A DNA stretch of 7,006 bases, from positions 1-7,006 of the forward strand of contig JAIRLC010000182.1 in the NCBI GenBank assembly GCA_031259645.1. The letters are read 5' to 3'. The notes under the pieces are model-generated. The model searched no databases. It was given only the letters and a program-made list of their open reading frames with translations, and was not told where the DNA came from. The DNA comes from Prevotellaceae bacterium. GTDB lineage: Bacteria > Bacteroidota > Bacteroidia > Bacteroidales > UBA932. Shown in pieces: positions 1 to 7,006 of this stretch. The number at the start of each line of letters is the position of its first letter. Within the stretch, counting starts at the first letter, position 1. A program made the position numbers and the translations under genes.

Positions 1-81
1 GGCACCAGCCAGTTGTCGCAGTTCATGGATCAAACCAACCCGCTGGCCGAGATGACGCACAAGCGTCGTATGTCGGCGCTG
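1..81 (+). other. Rifampicin-resistance-determining region (cluster I) of rpoB, susceptible-type residues
   Basis: These codons match E. coli beta residues 507-533, the main rifampicin-binding cluster. The residues most often changed in resistant strains have the susceptible-type state here: Q513 (local 7), F514 (8), D516 (10), H526 (20), S531 (25) and L533 (27). Cluster II positions P564, N568 and I572 (local 58, 62, 66) are also unchanged. Differences from E. coli, such as N518T, S522A, I524M and I530M, are conservative and look like lineage variation. The N-terminal cluster (near E. coli V146) is outside the window. Numbering comes from my own alignment to the remembered E. coli sequence. 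Confidence 0.85.
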
Positions 82-2418
82 GGGCCCGGAGGTTTGTCGC
101 GCGAACGTGCAGGCTTTGAAGTGCGCGACGTGCACTATACGCACTACGGGCGCTTGTGTCCGATTGAAACGCCCGAAGGCCCGAACATCGGGTTGATTTC
201 GTCGTTGTGCGTGTATGCCCGCATTAACCCGCTGGGATTTATTGAAACACCTTACCGGAAGGTGGAAGCCGGCAAGGTGGATCTTTCCGATAAGGGCGTG
301 GTATATATGAGCGCCGAAGAAGAAGAAGAAAAAATGGTGGCGCAAGCTAATGCAAAGGTGACGCCGGACGGTGAAATTGACGAAGAGCGCATCAAATGCC
401 GCTACGAGGCCGACTATCCGGTGGTGCGCAAGGAAGAAGTGAACCTGATGGATGTGGCGCCCAACCAAATTGCGTCTATCGCCGCATCGCTTATTCCTTT
501 TCTTGAACATGACGACGCCAACCGTGCACTCATGGGCTCGAACATGATGCGGCAAGCAGTGCCGCTCATTCGCCCGCAGGCGCCTATTGTAGGAACGGGT
601 TTGGAGGCGGTGGTTGTTCGTGACAGCCGCACGCAAATTGCCGCTACCGGCAAAGGCGAGGTGGTGTATGTGGACGCCAATGAAATTCATGTGAAGTATG
701 AGCGTTCCGAAAACGAACGTTTCGTAAGTTTCGATCAGGATGTGACTGTTTATAAATTGCCGATTTATCGTAAAACCAACCAGAATACCAGTATCAACCT
801 GCGTCCCTTGGTGCGCAAGGGCGATAAGGTGACACCCGGACAGATTATGACCGAGGGTTACGGCACCCAAAATGGCGAACTGGCCTTGGGCAGCAACCTC
901 AAAGTGGCTTTCATGCCTTGGAAAGGGTACAATTTTGAAGATGCTATTGTGTTGTCGGAACGGTTGGTGCGTGAAGACGTATTTACTTCCGTACACGTGG
1001 ATGAATATATTATGGAAGTGCGCGACACCAAACGCGGATTGGAAGAATTGACCAATGATATTCCCAATGTGAGCGAAGAAGCTACACGTAACCTCGATGA
1101 AAACGGTATCATCCGCATCGGTGCGAACGTGGAGCCCGGCGATGTGCTCATTGGTAAAATCACACCCAAAGGGGAAAGCGATCCTTCACCCGAAGAAAAA
1201 TTGCTGCGCGCTATTTTCGGCGACAAGGCCGGCGATGTGAAAGACGCATCACTAAAGGCTTCGCCGTCGTTGCATGGTACGATTGTTGAACGCCGCCTGT
1301 TCTCTCGCGTGATGAAAGATCCGGGAAAGAAAGGCAAACAGCAGGGCAAAGCCCAAATGCAAAAAGTGGACGATGAGTTTGAAAAGAAAGTACGCATACT
1401 CAAAGACGTCCTGTTTGATAAATTATCGAAACTTCTCGAAGGGAAGGTTTCACAAGCCATATCCGACCTTTATGGCGTGGAAATAATAAGCAAGAACACA
1501 AAATTTACGGGGCGCTTGCTTGCCAATCTCGATTATGAAAATATCAATCCCAACAAGTGGACGACCGATAAGGAGACCAACACGCTGGTGAAACAGGTCA
1601 TTAATAATTATCTGATAAAATTCAAGGAAATGGACGCCGAAGTGAAACGTATCAAGTACAATATCACTATTGGCGATGAGCTGCCCAACGGTATTATACA
1701 GTTGGCGAAGGTGTATGTGGCGAAGAAACGTAAAATCAAAGTAGGGGATAAGATGGCAGGCCGTCACGGAAACAAGGGTATTGTGGCCAAGGTGGTACGC
1801 GATGAAGACATGCCGTTTTTGGAAGATGGAACTATTGTCGATATTGTCTTAAACCCGCTTGGTGTGCCGTCACGGATGAACCTCGGTCAGATTTACGAAA
1901 CCGTGTTGGGATGGGCCGGAAAAGAATTAGGATTGAAATTCAGCACGCCTATTTTCGACGGCGCAAGCCTCGAAGAGATTACCGGATATACGGAGAAAGC
2001 CGGTATTCCGAAATATGGGAAAACCTACCTGCGTGACGGCGGAACAGGCGAACTGTTTGACCAGCCCGCCACTGTGGGAATTATCTACATGTTGAAACTC
2101 GGACACATGGTTGATGACAAGATGCACGCGCGTTCTATCGGGCCATACTCGCTCATTACCCAGCAGCCGCTTGGCGGTAAGGCGCAGTTCGGCGGTCAGC
2201 GTTTCGGTGAAATGGAAGTGTGGGCTATTGAAGCGTTTGGCGCTTCCAATATCTTGCAGGAAATCCTCACTGTGAAATCGGACGATGTGGTGGGACGTTC
2301 ACGCGCTTACGAATCAATTGTGAAAGGCGACCCGATGCCGCAACCCGGCATTCCCGAAGCGCTCAATGTCATCTTACATGAACTTCGCGGATTGGGTTTA
2401 AGTATCCGCATGGAGTAA
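1..2418 (+). CDS. rpoB: RNA polymerase beta subunit, C-terminal ~805 residues (5' end outside window)
   Basis: This is the beta subunit of DNA-directed RNA polymerase. With beta-prime it forms the catalytic cleft, binds the RNA-DNA hybrid and contacts sigma. The frame is open from base 1 to the TAA at 2416-2418. The first visible residues, [15 protein letters not shown], align with E. coli beta from Gly507, so roughly the N-terminal third is missing; the TTG or ATG codons near the edge are internal and not starts. Local landmarks are the rifampicin region (residues 1-27), the acidic pair in NFED (E313, D314, matching E. coli E813/D814), the flap (about 340-430), a lysine-rich, coiled-coil-like SI2-type insertion (about 435-570), the [11 protein letters not shown] motif with K584 and K592 (E. 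coli K1065/K1073), and DDKMHARS with H709 (E. coli H1237). The C-terminus ends in the expected place after [11 protein letters not shown]. No frameshift or internal stop is seen. It lies 40 bases upstream of rpoC and is probably co-transcribed with it. Identification is essentially certain. Confidence 0.99.
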   Translation, partial: GTSQLSQFMDQTNPLAEMTHKRRMSALGPGGLSRERAGFEVRDVHYTHYGRLCPIETPEGPNIGLISSLCVYARINPLGFIETPYRKVEAGKVDLSDKGVVYMSAEEEEEKMVAQANAKVTPDGEIDEERIKCRYEADYPVVRKEEVNLMDVAPNQIASIAASLIPFLEHDDANRALMGSNMMRQAVPLIRPQAPIVGTGLEAVVVRDSRTQIAATGKGEVVYVDANEIHVKYERSENERFVSFDQDVTVYKLPIYRKTNQNTSINLRPLVRKGDKVTPGQIMTEGYGTQNGELALGSNLKVAFMPWKGYNFEDAIVLSERLVREDVFTSVHVDEYIMEVRDTKRGLEELTNDIPNVSEEATRNLDENGIIRIGANVEPGDVLIGKITPKGESDPSPEEKLLRAIFGDKAGDVKDASLKASPSLHGTIVERRLFSRVMKDPGKKGKQQGKAQMQKVDDEFEKKVRILKDVLFDKLSKLLEGKVSQAISDLYGVEIISKNTKFTGRLLANLDYENINPNKWTTDKETNTLVKQVINNYLIKFKEMDAEVKRIKYNITIGDELPNGIIQLAKVYVAKKRKIKVGDKMAGRHGNKGIVAKVVRDEDMPFLEDGTIVDIVLNPLGVPSRMNLGQIYETVLGWAGKELGLKFSTPIFDGASLEEITGYTEKAGIPKYGKTYLRDGGTGELFDQPATVGIIYMLKLGHMVDDKMHARSIGPYSLITQQPLGGKAQFGGQRFGEMEVWAIEAFGASNILQEILTVKSDDVVGRSRAYESIVKGDPMPQPGIPEALNVILHELRGLGLSIRME

Positions 2419-2458
2419 TTTTTAATATTTTTAATTTGTAATAGAAGAACATACCGAT
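2419..2458 (+). promoter_or_regulatory. rpoB-rpoC spacer and rpoC translation start region without Shine-Dalgarno
   Basis: This 40-base spacer is about 80% A+T, with T-rich runs followed by an A-rich stretch (AATAGAAGAACAT) just before the rpoC ATG. There is no AGGAGG-like ribosome site at the usual distance. That fits Bacteroidota, where A-rich, weakly structured leaders commonly replace Shine-Dalgarno pairing. No hairpin plus T-tract is present, so read-through from rpoB into rpoC is expected. The octamer TTAATTTG at 2431-2438 is one base off the TAnnTTTG -7 consensus, but no -33 TTTG lies at the right distance, so it is not called as a promoter. Confidence 0.6.
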
Positions 2459-5400
2459 ATGTCACAAAAAAAAGCAAGTAAGCAGAAAACCAACTTCAAC
2501 AAGATCACGATTAGCTTGGCGTCGCCCGAAGAGATTTTGGAACATTCGAGCGGAGAAGTGCTGAAACCTGAGACCATCAATTACCGCACCTACAAACCCG
2601 AACGCGACGGTTTGTTCTGCGAGCGTATTTTTGGCCCCATCAAAGATTACGAATGTCATTGCGGTAAATATAAACGCATCCGCTATCGCGGTATTGTGTG
2701 CGACCGTTGTGGCGTGGAAGTAACCGAAAAGAAAGTGCGCCGTGAGCGTATCGGCCATATTTCGTTGGTAGTTCCGGTGGCGCACATTTGGTATTTCCGC
2801 TCTACGCCGAATAAAATCGCCTATTTGTTGGGAATCCCTTCCAAAAAATTGGAGGCCATTATTTATTACGAACGTTACGTGGTTATCCAGCCGGGTATCA
2901 AAGCCTCGGAAGGAATTAAGGAATATGATTTTCTGACGGAAGATGAATACCTTCAAATTATGGAGGAATTGCCGAAAGACAACCAATTGCTCGAAGACGA
3001 ACATCCCGATAAATTCATTGCAGGCATGGGGGCGGAAGCCATCTACGCCATGTTGAAGCGTCTTAATCTTGATGATTTGTCGTATGACTTGCGCCACAAG
3101 GCCGATACCGAAACGTCGCAACAGCGCCGCGCCGAAGCCTTGAAACGCCTGAACGTGGTAGAAGCGTTTCGCGAATCGAAAGACATCAACAAGCCCGAGT
3201 GGATGATTATGAAAGTAGTTCCTATCATTCCCCCCGATTTGCGCCCGTTGGTGCCGTTGGATGGCGGACGTTTTGCCACCTCTGACCTGAACGACCTTTA
3301 TCGCAGGGTGATCATCCGTAACAACCGCCTCAAACGCTTGATTGAAATTAAAGCGCCTGAAGTGATTTTGCGGAATGAAAAACGCATGTTGCAGGAAGCG
3401 GTGGATTCGTTGTTCGACAATTCACGTAAATCAAATGCGGTGAAAACCGAAGCCAACCGCGCCCTGAAATCGCTTTCCGATAGCTTGAAAGGGAAACAGG
3501 GACGGTTCCGCCAAAACCTTCTGGGTAAACGGGTGGACTACTCGGCGCGTTCGGTTATTGTGGTAGGCCCCGAATTGAAAATGCACGAATGTGGTTTGCC
3601 CAAAGACATGGCCGCCGAATTGTACAAGCCGTTTGTCATCCGTAAACTTATCGAACGCGGTATTGTGAAAACCGTGAAATCGGCCAAGAAAATAGTGGAC
3701 AGGAAAGACCCGGTGATTTTTGATATTTTGGAAAATGTGATGAAAGGTCACCCGGTGTTGCTTAACCGTGCGCCGACCCTGCACCGCTTGGGTATTCAGG
3801 CTTTTCAACCGAAGTTGATTGAGGGGAAAGCCATCCAGTTGCACCCGCTGTCGTGTACCGCATTCAATGCCGACTTTGACGGCGACCAGATGGCTGTGCA
3901 CTTGCCGCTGGGCAATGCCGCTATTTTGGAAGCCCAGTTGTTGATGCTCGGTTCGCACAACATCTTAAACCCGGCTAACGGTGCGCCGATTACGGTGCCT
4001 TCGCAAGACATGGTGTTGGGTCTTTACTACATCACCAAGTCGCGCAAAAACGCCAAAGGGGAAGGCCTTATTTTTTACGGTGCGGAAGAAACGGTGATCG
4101 CGTATAACGAAAAGGCCGTTGATCTGCATGCAATCGTGAAAGTGCGTGTGGCGTTGCCACAAGCCGACGGCACGGAAAAATACGAACTTATTGAAACTAC
4201 TGTAGGCCGTGTGATTTTCAATCAATATGTGCCGAGAGAGGCTGGATATATCAACGAGGTATTGACGAAAAAATCGCTGCGCGATATTATTGGCAGGGTG
4301 CTTAAGTCGGGCGGCATTGCCGTTACAGCCAAGTTCCTCGACGACATCAAAGACCTCGGATACCAGATGGCATTCCGCGGCGGGTTGTCGTTCAACCTCG
4401 ATGATGTGATTGTTCCTTCCGAAAAAGAAACGTTGGTAGAGAACGGCTATGAGGAAGTGGAAGAGGTGATGAACAACTACAACATGGGCTTTATCACCAA
4501 CAACGAACGCTACAATCAGATTATTGATATTTGGACACACACCAACGCCAAGCTTACGCAAACGGTGTTGAAACAGTTGTCGAACGACAAACAGGGTTTC
4601 AACTCTGTGTACATGATGTTGGATTCGGGCGCGCGGGGCTCCAAGGAACAAATACGCCAGCTTTCGGGTATGCGCGGTTTGATGGCGAAGCCTCAGAAAT
4701 CGGGCGCTACCAGCGCTGAAATTATCGAGAACCCGATTCTCGCGAACTTCAAGGAAGGCTTGTCGGTGTTGGAGTATTTCATCTCCACCCACGGTGCGCG
4801 TAAAGGGTTGGCCGATACCGCGCTGAAAACAGCCGACGCCGGTTACCTCACCCGCCGTTTGGTGGACGTGTCGCAAGATGTAATTATCCACGAAGAAGAC
4901 TGCGGCACCTTGCGCGGCCTTGTGGCGTCGGCCATCAAAAATAAAGATGAAGTGGTGGAATCGCTTTATGAACGTATTCTTGGACGTACCAGCGTGCACG
5001 ACGTATATCACCCGCTTACCGGCGAGCTCATTGTGGCGGCCGGCGACGAATTTACGGAAGAAATATCGCAGATTATAGAGGAGTCGCCTATTGAACAGGT
5101 CGAAATCCGTTCGGTGCTGACGTGCGAATCGAAGAAAGGCGTGTGCAGCAAGTGCTACGGCCGTAACTTAGCTACGGGGCACATGGTGCAACAGGGCGAA
5201 GCCGTAGGGGTAATCGCCGCACAGTCTATCGGCGAGCCGGGCACGCAGTTGACTTTGCGTACGTTCCACGTAGGGGGAACGGCGTCGAGCATTGCCGCCG
5301 ACAATAAATTAGTCGCCCGCTATGACGGACGCCTTGAAATTGACGAATTGCGGGTGGTGCACACAACGAATAAAGAAGGGGTGGAATTCGACATCGTGAT

Positions 5401-6760
5401 TGGACGGTTGGCCGAAATGCGCATTGTGGACAATAATACCAGCATTACGCTGTATCAACATAACGTGCCTTACGGTGCGCAACTTTATTTTGCCAATGGC
5501 GCCAACGTGAAGAAAGGCGATTTAATTTGTGAATGGGATCCGTACAATGCGGTTATTATTTCCGAATTTGCAGGTAAAATTTCGTTCGATAGCGTGATTG
5601 AAGGCGTCACTTTTCGTGAGGAAGCCGACGAACAAACCGGTTATCGCGAAAAAGTGATCATAGAGTCGCGTGATAAATCGCGCAATCCCGCGGTGCGTAT
5701 CCTCGACACCAAGGGCAATGAAATCAAGCAATACAACTTGCCGGTGGGCGCCCACATTGTGGTGAACGAAGGCGAGAAAGTGGCCGGCGGACAAATTCTG
5801 GTAAAAATTCCGCGCGCCGTGGGCAAGTCGGGCGACATCACCGGTGGTTTGCCCCGCGTGACCGAACTCTTTGAAGCCCGCAATCCTTCTAATCCCGCCG
5901 TGGTGTCGGAAATTGACGGGGAAGTGATCATGGGTAAAATCAAACGCGGGAACCGCGAAATTTCCGTGCGCTCAAAACTCGGCGATGAAAAACGTTACTT
6001 AGTGCCGCTTTCCAAACAAATATTGGTGCAGGAAAACGACTACGTGCGCGCCGGAACGCCCTTGTCCGACGGCGCTATTACGCCGCTTGACATCCTTGCC
6101 ATCCAAGGCCCCATCAAGGTGCAGGAATATATTGTGAACGAGGTGCAGGAAGTTTACCGCATGCAAGGCGTGAAAATCAACGACAAGCACTTTGAGGTGA
6201 TCGTGCGCCAAATGATGCGCAAGGTGGAAATTGTGGATCCGGGCGATACCCGTTTTCTCTCCGAACAGCTGGTGGATAAATGGGAGTTCATGCAGGAAAA
6301 CGACTTTATTTACGATAAGAAAGTAGTGGTTGAACCGGGCGATTCGCAAACCCTGAAAGCCGGACAGATTGTGACGGCGCGCAAGTTGCGTGATGAAAAT
6401 TCACAGTTGAAGCGTAAAGACCTGAAGCCGGTAGAGGCGCGCGACGCCATGCCTGCCACCTCGAGCCAGATGTTGCAGGGGATTACCCGTGCGGCCTTAC
6501 GCACCGGCAGTTTCATGTCGGCGGCGTCATTCCAGGAAACGACCAAAGTGCTGAGCGAGGCCGCTATTCATGGCAAGGAAGACAACCTCGAAGGGTTGAA
6601 GGAAAACGTGATTTGCGGACACCTGATCCCGGCCGGTACCGGTATGCGCTATATCGACAAGCTCATTGTGGCTTCCATGGAAGACTATCAACGGATGTCG
6701 GAAGGCGGCGGACGGAAAGGCAAAGACAGGGATAAAGAAAAGGAAAAAGCCGCAGTTTAG
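2459..6760 (+). CDS. rpoC: RNA polymerase beta-prime subunit, complete
   Basis: This is the beta-prime subunit, which carries the catalytic magnesium site for RNA synthesis, the clamp, the bridge helix and the trigger loop. At 1433 aa it is close to E. coli (1407) and, as far as I recall, normal for Bacteroidota. Visible in order are the Zn1 cysteines C66, C68, C81 and C84 (CHCGK..CDRCG); clamp helices that bind sigma (from about 271, [13 protein letters not shown]); switch 2 (about 345, [20 protein letters not shown]); the catalytic NADFDGDQ with D472, D474 and D476; the bridge helix (about 770-805); the Zn2 cysteines C815, C889, C896 and C899; and the trigger loop QLTLRTFH (L933, R934, H937). 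An SI3-type insertion fills about 945-1120, followed by [14 protein letters not shown]. The protein ends in a charged Lys/Asp/Glu tail. The ATG at 2459 is chosen because it gives the normal family N-terminus and follows rpoB by 40 bases. Codons 3-5 contain a run of eight A. There is no stop, frameshift or missing key residue. Confidence 0.99.
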   Translation: MSQKKASKQKTNFNKITISLASPEEILEHSSGEVLKPETINYRTYKPERDGLFCERIFGPIKDYECHCGKYKRIRYRGIVCDRCGVEVTEKKVRRERIGHISLVVPVAHIWYFRSTPNKIAYLLGIPSKKLEAIIYYERYVVIQPGIKASEGIKEYDFLTEDEYLQIMEELPKDNQLLEDEHPDKFIAGMGAEAIYAMLKRLNLDDLSYDLRHKADTETSQQRRAEALKRLNVVEAFRESKDINKPEWMIMKVVPIIPPDLRPLVPLDGGRFATSDLNDLYRRVIIRNNRLKRLIEIKAPEVILRNEKRMLQEAVDSLFDNSRKSNAVKTEANRALKSLSDSLKGKQGRFRQNLLGKRVDYSARSVIVVGPELKMHECGLPKDMAAELYKPFVIRKLIERGIVKTVKSAKKIVDRKDPVIFDILENVMKGHPVLLNRAPTLHRLGIQAFQPKLIEGKAIQLHPLSCTAFNADFDGDQMAVHLPLGNAAILEAQLLMLGSHNILNPANGAPITVPSQDMVLGLYYITKSRKNAKGEGLIFYGAEETVIAYNEKAVDLHAIVKVRVALPQADGTEKYELIETTVGRVIFNQYVPREAGYINEVLTKKSLRDIIGRVLKSGGIAVTAKFLDDIKDLGYQMAFRGGLSFNLDDVIVPSEKETLVENGYEEVEEVMNNYNMGFITNNERYNQIIDIWTHTNAKLTQTVLKQLSNDKQGFNSVYMMLDSGARGSKEQIRQLSGMRGLMAKPQKSGATSAEIIENPILANFKEGLSVLEYFISTHGARKGLADTALKTADAGYLTRRLVDVSQDVIIHEEDCGTLRGLVASAIKNKDEVVESLYERILGRTSVHDVYHPLTGELIVAAGDEFTEEISQIIEESPIEQVEIRSVLTCESKKGVCSKCYGRNLATGHMVQQGEAVGVIAAQSIGEPGTQLTLRTFHVGGTASSIAADNKLVARYDGRLEIDELRVVHTTNKEGVEFDIVIGRLAEMRIVDNNTSITLYQHNVPYGAQLYFANGANVKKGDLICEWDPYNAVIISEFAGKISFDSVIEGVTFREEADEQTGYREKVIIESRDKSRNPAVRILDTKGNEIKQYNLPVGAHIVVNEGEKVAGGQILVKIPRAVGKSGDITGGLPRVTELFEARNPSNPAVVSEIDGEVIMGKIKRGNREISVRSKLGDEKRYLVPLSKQILVQENDYVRAGTPLSDGAITPLDILAIQGPIKVQEYIVNEVQEVYRMQGVKINDKHFEVIVRQMMRKVEIVDPGDTRFLSEQLVDKWEFMQENDFIYDKKVVVEPGDSQTLKAGQIVTARKLRDENSQLKRKDLKPVEARDAMPATSSQMLQGITRAALRTGSFMSAASFQETTKVLSEAAIHGKEDNLEGLKENVICGHLIPAGTGMRYIDKLIVASMEDYQRMSEGGGRKGKDRDKEKEKAAV

Positions 6761-6762
6761 TT

Positions 6763-6820
6763 AAGACGTAAGAACAAAGAACATAGACATAAGACATAAG
6801 ACATAAGAACAAAGACATAG
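6763..6820. repeat. Purine-rich short-unit repeat block after rpoC
   Basis: Directly after the rpoC stop, the + strand becomes A/G-rich with very few T. Three perfect tandem copies of the 7-mer GACATAA occupy 6786-6806. Degenerate copies flank them: GACGTAA at 6765-6771 and GACATAG at 6814-6820. A longer direct repeat also brackets the array: TAAGAACAAAGAACATAG at 6769-6786 and TAAGAACAAAGACATAG at 6804-6820, differing by one inserted A. There is no coding signal and no clear terminal inverted repeat, so I do not call it a mobile element. Replication slippage is the simplest origin. A function is unknown. Confidence 0.8.
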
Positions 6821-6845
6821 GAGTTAAGAATGTTCTTACCAGTAA

Positions 6846-6887
6846 AGAAGAAGGGGTTATTCAAAAATGTGAGTAACCTCTTTTTCT
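6846..6887 (+). terminator. Rho-independent terminator downstream of rpoC
   Basis: GGGGTTATTC (6853-6862) pairs along its full length with GAGTAACCTC (6871-6880), ten pairs including two G-U, around an 8-base loop AAAAATGT (6863-6870). A T5 tract and CT follow at once (6881-6887). The A-rich bases before the stem (AGAAGAA, 6846-6852) can pair with TTTTTCT, extending the stem to 17 pairs. It lies 86 bases past the rpoC stop and is well placed to end the rpoBC transcript. The reverse strand has a weaker T-tract (TTCTTCT), so bidirectional activity is possible but less likely. Confidence 0.82.
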
Positions 6888-6893
6888 ATACAA

Positions 6894-6951
6894 AAAATGT
6901 GTATATTTGTAGAGTTTTTGGGTTAAAAAATGTGTAAAATATACACATTTT
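6894..6951. repeat. 15-bp perfect inverted repeat flanking the candidate promoter
   Basis: AAAATGTGTATATTT at 6894-6908 is the exact reverse complement of AAATATACACATTTT at 6937-6951, with 28 bases between. The left arm overlaps the -7 box (6902-6909). The right arm, read on the minus strand, gives TATATTTT (6943 down to 6936), one base short of the same -7 consensus. The arrangement could be paired binding sites for a dimeric regulator. A long hairpin could form only in a transcript that starts upstream of 6894. Confidence 0.75.
6902..6909 (+). promoter_or_regulatory. Probable Bacteroidota -7 promoter element reading out of the window
   Basis: TATATTTG matches the Bacteroidota primary-sigma -7 consensus TAnnTTTG exactly and is followed by TA, a frequent context. 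It sits just after the rpoC terminator, where a promoter for the next gene would be expected. The weakness is the -33 region: no TTTG lies 17-23 bases upstream, only a T-run at 6881-6885 belonging to the terminator tail. If real, transcription would start near 6915-6918, giving a leader of at least 90 bases before any gene beyond the right edge. Confidence 0.45.
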
Positions 6952-6973
6952 ATCATTTAAAAATGTGATAAAA
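6927..6973 (+). promoter_or_regulatory. Overlapping, mutually exclusive hairpins downstream of the candidate promoter
   Basis: AAAATGTGTA (6927-6936) pairs perfectly with TACACATTTT (6942-6951) around a 5-base loop. CACATTTT within that same right arm (6944-6951) can instead pair with AAAATGTG (6960-6967), and TTTTATCA (6948-6955) with TGATAAAA (6966-6973). Only one of these can exist at a time in RNA. All stems are A/U-rich and therefore weak, and none is followed by a T-tract. They could be operator half-sites read as DNA or a simple leader structure. No riboswitch family is recognised. Confidence 0.5.
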
Positions 6974-7006
6974 GAAGTATATGTATAGGAAATAATTTCA
7001 GCAGAC

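Larger units (their letters stand above)
6863..6967 (+). repeat. Four regularly spaced AAAAATGTG direct repeats
   Basis: The 9-mer AAAAATGTG occurs at 6863-6871, 6893-6901, 6926-6934 and 6959-6967. The start-to-start distances are 30, 33 and 33 bases. The first copy forms the loop of the terminator, the second abuts the -7 box, and the third and fourth form arms of hairpins. The bases between copies are not conserved as a full-length unit, so this is a spaced motif and not a simple 33-base tandem repeat. Background A+T is very high here, which makes A-runs likely, but the shared TGTG and the even spacing are less expected. Confidence 0.7.

Noticed and set aside
13..15. TTG near the left edge as a possible start of the beta subunit.
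   Set aside because: The frame is open to base 1, and the residues before it (GTSQ) match the conserved beta sequence. The gene is cut by the window edge and does not start here.
858..1460. A 200-codon minus-strand ORF inside rpoB, and similar shorter ones in both genes.
   Set aside because: They are shadows of the real coding frame: Ser-rich or His-rich composition, no family resemblance, and full overlap with essential conserved sequence.
2431..2438. TTAATTTG in the rpoB-rpoC spacer as a separate rpoC promoter.
   Set aside because: It mismatches the -7 consensus at the invariant A, has no -33 TTTG at the right distance, and such octamers are likely by chance in AT-rich spacer DNA.
3965..5011. 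A 348-codon minus-strand ORF inside rpoC.
   Set aside because: It lies wholly antisense to conserved beta-prime sequence. Its His/Phe/Arg/Val-rich composition is what reverse-strand reading of rpoC codons gives, and I recognise no domain.
6825..6838. Short palindrome TAAGAA-TG-TTCTTA after the repeat block.
   Set aside because: The arms are only six A/T-rich bases with a two-base centre, and no T-tract follows. It may be chance or part of the repeat block, so it is not called as an operator or terminator.
6830..6937. A 35-codon + strand ORF (MFLPVKKKGLF...) with AGGAG at 6819-6823, six bases before its ATG.
   Set aside because: The ribosome-site spacing is good, but the ORF runs straight through the terminator stem and the spaced repeats. 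Its repeated KNV triplets simply reflect repeat distances divisible by three, and Bacteroidota rarely rely on Shine-Dalgarno sites. It is probably chance.
6761..7006. Remnant of an insertion sequence or miniature transposable element.
   Set aside because: There is no transposase fragment, no terminal inverted repeats bounding the segment and no target-site duplication. The inverted repeats seen are internal and nested around the promoter.

Overview
The window carries the 3' two thirds of rpoB and a complete rpoC, encoding the two catalytic subunits (beta and beta-prime) of bacterial RNA polymerase. Both lie on the + strand in the usual tandem order. After them come about 245 bases of very AT-rich non-coding DNA. 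The protein sequences look like Bacteroidota, most likely order Bacteroidales. The evidence is the beta-prime N-terminus ([34 protein letters not shown] style), the SI2- and SI3-type lineage insertions, start codons preceded by A/T-rich DNA with no Shine-Dalgarno sequence, and a perfect Bacteroidota-type -7 box (TAnnTTTG) in the tail. Genus cannot be settled from this window.

Layout: positions 1-2418 hold rpoB, entering in frame at the residue equivalent to E. coli Gly507, so the window edge falls at the start of the rifampicin-resistance-determining region. Positions 2419-2458 are a short AT-rich spacer. Positions 2459-6760 hold rpoC, 1433 codons, with an intact active site, both zinc sites, bridge helix and trigger loop. 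Positions 6761-7006 hold no convincing gene. In order they contain a purine-rich short-unit repeat block (about 6763-6820), a strong intrinsic terminator (6846-6887), a probable outward promoter (-7 box at 6902-6909), and a nest of overlapping direct and inverted repeats built on AAAATGTG/CACATTTT (6863-6973).

The two subunits assemble with alpha and omega into core RNA polymerase. The short rpoB-rpoC spacer implies co-transcription, and the terminator after rpoC suggests this transcription unit ends there. The next gene, beyond the right edge, probably has its own promoter.

I found no mobile element, CRISPR array, RNA gene, defence gene or undescribed system. The coding part is ordinary conserved housekeeping sequence. 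The only structure not explained by known genes is in the last 250 bases.
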